From the NCBI GenBank assembly GCA_035697485.1, contig DASSCU010000024.1, positions 154,755 through 218,754 of the forward strand: 64,000 nucleotides of DNA, written 5' to 3'. Shown in pieces: positions 59,311 through 64,000 of the stretch. Under the pieces are notes generated by a model. That model saw nothing but the letters and a program-made list of their open reading frames with translations. It did no database searches and was not told the origin of the DNA. Both the position numbers and the translations under genes were made by a program. The first letter of the stretch is position 1. The number at the start of each line of letters is the position of its first letter. The DNA is from Actinomycetota bacterium (GTDB lineage: Bacteria > Actinomycetota > UBA4738 > HRBIN12).

Positions 59311-60546
59311 TCAGCGGTCGAGCCACCCTCCGTCCCGACCGTGCGCGTCGGCGACGATCCCCGCCGCGATCGACAGCGCGATCGATCCTGGGTCGCGGCC
59401 ACCGAGGTCGAGCCCGAGCGGCGAACGCACACGAGTGATCTCGTCGTCCGTGACCCCCATCGAGCGCAACGCCTCGACGTGATGGCCCACATGGCGACGG
59501 CTGCCCATCACCCCGACGAATCGGGCAGGAGAGCGGAGCCCTTCGGCGAGCATCGGCGCCACGTCGGGAGCGTCGTGATCGGTGAAGACCACCACGTCGC
59601 GACCGCCGAGCGCACCGGCGTCCACCGTCGGGACCACAGGCCCGTCGTCGGGACGGACCCGCTCGACCCTGGGTTCCACGAGCACGACGCGGTAGCCGAG
59701 ACGCTCGAGGTGCGATCGGAGTTCCCGGGCCACGTCGGTCGCCGAGACGATGACCGCGGTCGGGGCCAGCCCGTGCGGCTCGAAGTACACCTCGATCTCG
59801 CCAAGATCGTGTGTCAAGGTCCGGGTCTCCGGATCCCCCGACGCCATGACCTGCGCAGCGGCGTCGACGGCGGCGGCGTCGAACTCGGCGCATCCGAGCG
59901 TGCCGCGCACCTCGCCACCCACCACGATCGACATCGCCGCCCCGACCCGGCAGGGCGGCGAACCATGCACGCGGACCGCCTTGGCCTCCACGGTCGGCTG
60001 GATCGCCACCGCTGCGGCGTCGCCACCGGCTGCCTCTCTGGGAGCCATCTCGTGTCCCGTGGGATGCGTACCGGTCGCCCCCCCGAGGAGCTGCAACGCG
60101 TGCGGCAGCACCGGCATGATCGCCGACAAGCCCTCCCGCACGCCCGAGGGCGAGCCGGGAAGGTTCACGACGAGCGAGTCCCCGATCGTGCCGGCGACCG
60201 CGCGAGACAGCGCTGCCATCGGCGTCTGGGTGAGACCCTCGGCTCGCATCAGCTCGGCCAAGCCCGGGGCTTCCCGGTCGATGACGGCGCGCGTCGCCTC
60301 CGGCGTCACGTCGCGGGGCCCGAACCCTGTGCCGCCCGTCGTCACGACGAGCCCGTGCGATGCCGAGAGTTCCGTCAAGACGCCTTCGATCTCGCGGCGC
60401 TCGTCGGGCACGACGCTGCGCGTCGTGACCTCGAACCCGCTCGCGCGCAGGATCGACTCCGCGAGGTCGCCCGACTCGTCGACCCGCGAGCCGTGGGTCA
60501 CCCCGTCGGAGACGGTGACCACCGCGGTCGAGATCGTCGATGCCAC
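59311..60546 (-). CDS. MogA/MoaB-XdhC fusion protein (molybdenum cofactor handling)
   Basis: 411 residues in two parts. Residues 5-155 are a MogA/MoaB domain: [39 protein letters not shown] and [15 protein letters not shown], the molybdopterin-adenylyltransferase loops. Residues 175-411 are an XdhC/CoxI-like domain: [26 protein letters not shown] and the C-terminal Rossmann part ending [28 protein letters not shown]. XdhC proteins bring the mature cofactor to xanthine-dehydrogenase or CO-dehydrogenase-type enzymes, so the fusion would couple insertion-ready cofactor synthesis with delivery. GTG 60546 is divergent from moaA. No target molybdoenzyme is in the window. Confidence 0.87.
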   Translation of the reverse strand: MASTISTAVVTVSDGVTHGSRVDESGDLAESILRASGFEVTTRSVVPDERREIEGVLTELSASHGLVVTTGGTGFGPRDVTPEATRAVIDREAPGLAELMRAEGLTQTPMAALSRAVAGTIGDSLVVNLPGSPSGVREGLSAIMPVLPHALQLLGGATGTHPTGHEMAPREAAGGDAAAVAIQPTVEAKAVRVHGSPPCRVGAAMSIVVGGEVRGTLGCAEFDAAAVDAAAQVMASGDPETRTLTHDLGEIEVYFEPHGLAPTAVIVSATDVARELRSHLERLGYRVVLVEPRVERVRPDDGPVVPTVDAGALGGRDVVVFTDHDAPDVAPMLAEGLRSPARFVGVMGSRRHVGHHVEALRSMGVTDDEITRVRSPLGLDLGGRDPGSIALSIAAGIVADAHGRDGGWLDR

Positions 60547-60610
60547 CCCATCATCCTCGCACCTCGCGTGCCGACCGACCTCCGCCTCGCGCGGTGCGCT
60601 CGAAGCGGGG

Positions 60611-60616
60611 TACTCT
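60611..60616 (+). promoter_or_regulatory. -10-like hexamer of moaA
   Basis: TACTCT ends 7 nt before the moaA ATG (60624); there is no Shine-Dalgarno in between (GGGCGAG). It supports 60624 as start against longer upstream frames and points to a leaderless message. Confidence 0.45.
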
Positions 60617-60623
60617 GGGCGAG

Positions 60624-61643
60624 ATGCCCGATCCCACCCCGAGCCCGGCGCCCGCGACCGGCCCGCTGATCGACACCTTCGGCAGGGTCGGCAGCGACCT
60701 GCGTATCTCGGTGACCGACCGCTGCAACTTCCGGTGCACCTACTGCATGCCTGCCGAGGGGGTCGCGTGGCTGCCGAAGGACGAGATCCTGACGTTCGAG
60801 GAGCTCACGCGGCTGCTGCGCCTGTTCGTCCGGCTCGGGGTCGAGTCGATCAAGGTCACGGGCGGCGAGCCGACCGTGCGTGCAGATCTGCCCACGCTCG
60901 TCGCCATGTTCCGTGAGGCCGGCCCCGATCTCGACATCTCACTCACGACGAACGGGGTGCTCCTGGAGACGCTGGCCGCACCGCTGGCCGCGGCGGGAGT
61001 CGATCGTGCAACCGTGTCGTGCGATTCGCTGCTGCGGCACCGCTTCGTGGAGATGACGCGCCGCGACGCCTTGGAGAAGGTGCTGCGGGGGCTCCACGCC
61101 GCCGAAGACGCCGGGCTCACCCCGATCAAGATCAACTGCGTCGTGATCGGTGGCACGAACGACGACGAGCTCGTCGGGTTCGCTCGCTGGGCGCGTGAGA
61201 CCGGCTACCAAGTGCGCTTCATCGAGTACATGCCGCTCGACGCCCAGCACGCATGGGAGCGGCAGAAGGTCGTGCCGGCCCGCACGGTGCTCGACCGCAT
61301 CGGCGAGGAGTTCCCGCTCGTCGCCGACGGCGAGGGCGCCGAGCCGGCCACGACGTACGGCTTCGCCGACGGCGCCCCGGGCCGAATCGGGGTGATCCCG
61401 AGCGTCACCGAGCCGTTCTGCGACTCGTGCAACCGCATGCGGCTGACCGCGGAGGGGCAGTTCCGCAACTGCCTGTTCGCCCTCGAGGAGACGGACCTGC
61501 GCGGCCCGATGCGTGCCGGTGCGAGCGACGACGACCTCGAGGCGCTGCTGCGCGAGGCGATGTGGCGGAAGTGGGCCGGCCACCGCATCGATCACGCCGA
61601 CTTCGTGCAGCCCATCCGCAGCATGTCGATGATCGGCGGCTGA
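60624..61643 (+). CDS. moaA: GTP 3',8-cyclase MoaA
   Basis: 339 residues. The radical-SAM cluster cysteines are C34, C38, C41 ([13 protein letters not shown]). [11 protein letters not shown] and [12 protein letters not shown] are conserved barrel segments. The second, C-terminal cluster cysteines are C266, C269 and C283 ([21 protein letters not shown]). The chain ends in the required GG (SMSMIGG). All functional hallmarks are present, so it should catalyse the first step of molybdopterin synthesis from GTP. Divergent from the MogA-XdhC gene (77 bases between starts), giving a small cofactor locus. ATG 60624 is chosen from the -10-like box and family N-terminus. Confidence 0.95.
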   Translation: MPDPTPSPAPATGPLIDTFGRVGSDLRISVTDRCNFRCTYCMPAEGVAWLPKDEILTFEELTRLLRLFVRLGVESIKVTGGEPTVRADLPTLVAMFREAGPDLDISLTTNGVLLETLAAPLAAAGVDRATVSCDSLLRHRFVEMTRRDALEKVLRGLHAAEDAGLTPIKINCVVIGGTNDDELVGFARWARETGYQVRFIEYMPLDAQHAWERQKVVPARTVLDRIGEEFPLVADGEGAEPATTYGFADGAPGRIGVIPSVTEPFCDSCNRMRLTAEGQFRNCLFALEETDLRGPMRAGASDDDLEALLREAMWRKWAGHRIDHADFVQPIRSMSMIGG

Positions 61644-61650
61644 GCGAACG

Positions 61651-61682
61651 ACGGAGGCCGGGGCTCGCGCCCCGGCCTCCGT
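61651..61682. terminator. strong bidirectional terminator between moaA and the binding-protein gene
   Basis: A perfect 14-base stem (61651-61664 against 61669-61682) with a TCGC loop lies 7 nt after the moaA stop and 22 nt before the end of the convergent gene. Further pairing (CGAACG) is possible with a small bulge. Confidence 0.8.
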
Positions 61683-61704
61683 TCGTGCTCGCGTTCGGAG
61701 CGGC

Positions 61705-63585
61705 CTACGCCGGCGCCACCGCCAGATGGTCGAGCGCCGCGATGTATCCGAACTCGTCGTAGGAGTAGTTGACGACGTTCGGACCGACGATGTCGGTCTG
61801 GTTCGTGTACGTGCGAGGCACCCAGGGCACGATCTCTTCCATCAGCATCTTGTCGAGATCGGCCCAGCACTGCGTGCGCTCGTCTCCGACCGGCAGTGCC
61901 GCGCACTCGGACAGCTTCTCGTCGGCGCTCGGCACCGACGTCACGGGATACCCCCAGTCTTCCATCTCGGCTTCGGTCGCGCCCACGGCCGAGTAGTTGC
62001 AACAGCCGGGGTAGAGCGCACCGAACTCGCTGCTGCCGAACAGCGGCGGTCCGAACGTGTACGGGTCGGGATAGTCCTGGAGCCATCCGACCTGCAGGCA
62101 GATCGGGATACGCTCGGCCAGATTGTTGCACTTGGCGTACATCGCCGTCGTGGTCAGACCCTTGACGTCGAGCTCGATGCCGATCTCCTCGAGGTTCTGC
62201 TGCCACAACGCCGCCACCTTGCGGCCCGTCGCGCTGTCGGACGCGTAGATCGCGACGACACCCGTGCACTCGTCCGCATCGCAGATGCCGTCGCCGTCAC
62301 TGTCGTACTTGGACGTCGACATCTGCTCCTTCGCGAGCTCGGCATCGCCGCCGTCCTCCGGCGTCGCGTAGGGGTCGTAGTCGACCAGCAGGTTGTTCAG
62401 CAGCGCGTCGGGGAAGATGTGTCCCGCGTTCACCCCGACCAAGGGGCCGCCGGCCAGCTGCCGGCCGCCCGCCTTGTCGTAGGCGAAGTTGACGGCCTTC
62501 CGCACCTGCACGTCGTCGAAGGGCGGCACGCCCAGGTTCATCGACGTGTACGAGGTCGCCGGCTGCGGGTACACGTGGAGCCGATCCTGCAGATCCGGGT
62601 TGGTGCTGTACTCCTTCAGCTGGTCGGCCTCAGGCGGATCCATCACGAAGTCGAGCTCGCCGGCCTGAAGCTTGTTGTACAGGTCGGGCACCGAGCCGCC
62701 GATCTCGATCGTGATCTCGTCCGCGTACGCGGGCCGCAGGTCGTCGGTCTCCGCCGACCAAGAGGGGTTGCGCACCATCACGAGCGAACGACCGGGTGTA
62801 TACCCCGCGACCGCCTTCTGCCTATCCGCCGGCTGCGAGAAGTCCATGTCCTCGCTGCCCTGGAACATGTACGGACCGGTCGCGACCAAGTAGCGGCCGT
62901 AGTCCTTCGTGTGCCCCTCGGCGGCGCCGAGACGGGCGTCTCCGTTGGGCGGGATCGGCGCGGTGGCGGGCATCGCGAACCGCCAGCCGAGGTCGCCGGT
63001 CGGCTCGGTCACCGTCACCTCGAGGGTGTAGTCGTCGACGGCCTTGATGCCGGAGATCTCGTCGGCGTCACCGGCCCCGAAGTCGTCGAAGCCCTCGATC
63101 GCCGAGTAGTAGAAGCTGTATCCGCCGGCGCTGGCCTTCGGGTCGGCCTCACGCTCGACCGCTCGCACGATATCCTGCGCCGTGACCTCGACGTCCTCGA
63201 ACGGCGGAGAGTACATGACCCCCTGCTTGAGTGGGAACGTCCAGGTCAGGGCATCCTCGCTCACGGTCGGCAGATCGGCAGCGATGTCGGGGCGCAGCTC
63301 TGCGCCGCCCTCGTCGACGGGCTTGCCGTTCGTCGCGTACAGCGTCCGAGCGAGGCAGCACTTCAAGATCTCGAAGGAGAGTTGGTAGTACTCCTTGGCC
63401 GGATCGAACGCAGCGCTGGCCGGCTCGGAGGAGACCGCGATCCGCACCGTTCCACCACGAGGGATGTCGCCTCCGTCCGCCGTCGGCGACGCGGCCGGCT
63501 CGTCCCCTCCTCCATCGCCGCCACATGCCGCCGCGACGATGCCCAGGACCGCCAGGACGGCGATCCACCGCGCGTATCTCCTCAT
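61705..63585 (-). CDS. peptide/nickel-type ABC transporter substrate-binding lipoprotein with Ca2+-loop-like insert
   Basis: 626 residues: signal peptide and lipobox VAAAC (Cys21), then an SBP family 5 fold (GGTVRIAVSSEPASAAFDPAK, LTWTFPLKQGVMYSPPF, DVEVTAQDIVRAVER, DDYTLEVTVTEPTGDLGW, VQVRKAVNFAYDK). An insert reads KYDSDGDGICDADECTG, matching DxDxDG calcium loops of thrombospondin type 3 or dockerin-like repeats. The protein is unusually cysteine-rich (CC in LKCCLA and PGCCNY, CNN/CLQ, CAAL/CWAD), implying disulfides. The ATG has AGAGGGGG upstream. No permease or ATPase genes adjoin it in the window. Binds a peptide or other large solute outside the membrane. Confidence 0.88.
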   Translation of the reverse strand: MRRYARWIAVLAVLGIVAAACGGDGGGDEPAASPTADGGDIPRGGTVRIAVSSEPASAAFDPAKEYYQLSFEILKCCLARTLYATNGKPVDEGGAELRPDIAADLPTVSEDALTWTFPLKQGVMYSPPFEDVEVTAQDIVRAVEREADPKASAGGYSFYYSAIEGFDDFGAGDADEISGIKAVDDYTLEVTVTEPTGDLGWRFAMPATAPIPPNGDARLGAAEGHTKDYGRYLVATGPYMFQGSEDMDFSQPADRQKAVAGYTPGRSLVMVRNPSWSAETDDLRPAYADEITIEIGGSVPDLYNKLQAGELDFVMDPPEADQLKEYSTNPDLQDRLHVYPQPATSYTSMNLGVPPFDDVQVRKAVNFAYDKAGGRQLAGGPLVGVNAGHIFPDALLNNLLVDYDPYATPEDGGDAELAKEQMSTSKYDSDGDGICDADECTGVVAIYASDSATGRKVAALWQQNLEEIGIELDVKGLTTTAMYAKCNNLAERIPICLQVGWLQDYPDPYTFGPPLFGSSEFGALYPGCCNYSAVGATEAEMEDWGYPVTSVPSADEKLSECAALPVGDERTQCWADLDKMLMEEIVPWVPRTYTNQTDIVGPNVVNYSYDEFGYIAALDHLAVAPA

Positions 63586-63800
63586 GCGCGAACCCCCTCT
63601 CTCAAAGGTGCACAGATGTTCTCACCGGAACCACCGCCGGTCCAACAACCCATATACGCACGGAACGCACCACAAGGGTTGCCCATCTGCGAGACGGGCT
63701 CCCGCGTGGACGCGGCAACCTTCGACGGGTCACCGAATGTTCACGTGGGCGCGAGTCTGCTCGGTGCCGAGAGGTTGCGCCCCCTCTCCGGCGGCGCGGG

Positions 63801-63821
63801 GGCCGGGCGTCTCGCCCGGCC
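63801..63821. terminator. intrinsic terminator after the thioredoxin-like gene
   Basis: GGCCGGGCG (63801-63809) and CGCCCGGCC (63813-63821) form a perfect 9-base stem with a TCT loop, 22 nt beyond the minus-strand stop at 63843. Confidence 0.65.
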
Positions 63822-63842
63822 TCCGCGACCCCCTCTCACGGC

Positions 63843-64000
63843 CTACCCGGACTGGAGCCCGTCGAGGTTCGCTTCGATCGCCCCTTCGGGCGACTCTCCG
63901 ATGGTGACGTTGTCGACCGTACCGTCGGCGTTCACGTAGTACACGGTCGGGAAACTCGAGACCCCGAGCCCCTGCATCAACGTGCCGGCCCCGTCGTCGA
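63843..64000 (-). CDS. thioredoxin-like domain protein, C-terminal end only (5' part outside window)
   Basis: The minus-strand frame enters from the right edge and ends in TAG at 63845-63843. The visible 51 residues include LMQGLGVSSFPTVYYVNADGTVDN, with the cis-proline FPT and following strand-turn-strand of thioredoxin/TlpA-like proteins, then a terminal helix (EGAIEANLDGLQSG). The CxxC region, if any, lies outside the window. A hairpin terminator follows. Confidence 0.75.
   Translation of the reverse strand, partial: DDGAGTLMQGLGVSSFPTVYYVNADGTVDNVTIGESPEGAIEANLDGLQSG

Overview
The window is a gene-dense stretch of a high-GC (roughly two-thirds G+C) bacterial chromosome. It is most consistent with a deep-branching member of the Actinomycetota. 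Supporting signs are an F420-type LLM oxidoreductase (36207-37115), frequent GTG/TTG starts, many 4-base GTGA/ATGA gene overlaps, and about eleven genes with a TANNNT -10-like hexamer 6-9 nt before the start codon and no Shine-Dalgarno sequence (leaderless transcripts). Genus or class cannot be fixed from the sequence alone. I found no rRNA, tRNA, CRISPR array, insertion sequence or prophage. One gene, an alpha/beta hydrolase at 30903-31771, is broken by a single-base frameshift.

Region 1 (1-16406, all minus strand) is a methylated-amine locus. Its transcription order begins with a glycine-betaine-type ABC importer (ATPase, double-length permease, lipoprotein; 16406 to 12291), then a hairpin terminator and a pirin. 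Next comes an FAD/GcvT dimethylglycine-sarcosine dehydrogenase type enzyme, a corrinoid protein, a small 'virulence factor' family protein, a methyl-THF:corrinoid methyltransferase type protein, and a [2Fe-2S]/ASKHA corrinoid reactivase. A non-pyrrolysine MttB-family methyltransferase and a MetF-like reductase close the set. Read together, this could import a quaternary amine, strip one methyl group through cobalamin to tetrahydrofolate, and oxidise the remaining N-methyls to glycine. A secreted zinc metalloprotease and a partial FAD oxidoreductase follow.

Region 2 (16537-33506) holds an overlapping acyl-CoA operon (crotonase-fold protein, ADP-forming acyl-CoA ligase, EamA exporter) and a flavin amine oxidase. 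It also holds a complete polyamine-type ABC importer whose ATPase lies on the opposite strand, a second Tat-exported PotD-like lipoprotein, a PuuB/DadA-like oxidase, a 2,4-dienoyl-CoA-reductase-like SDR, and small ABM/DUF3291 proteins. The theme is uptake and oxidation of amines and acyl compounds.

Region 3 (33503-43763) holds a secreted polysaccharide deacetylase, a DCC thiol protein, an AlkD-like DNA repair protein, the F420 enzyme and Dps. It then has an MMPL exporter under a divergent TetR regulator with clear operators, and the kbl/tdh threonine-to-glycine pair.

Region 4 (43843-55652) holds two GGDEF-EAL cyclic-di-GMP proteins, each with a sigma-28/WhiG-like promoter (TMAA-N16-GCCGAT). 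It also has a DEAD-box helicase, a transketolase, a KamA-family radical SAM protein and a nitrilase-family amidase.

Region 5 (55616-64000) holds a phosphoesterase/sulfatase cluster, a MogA-XdhC fusion divergent from moaA, a cysteine-rich peptide-type ABC binding protein with a calcium-loop-like insert, and a thioredoxin-like gene cut by the window edge.
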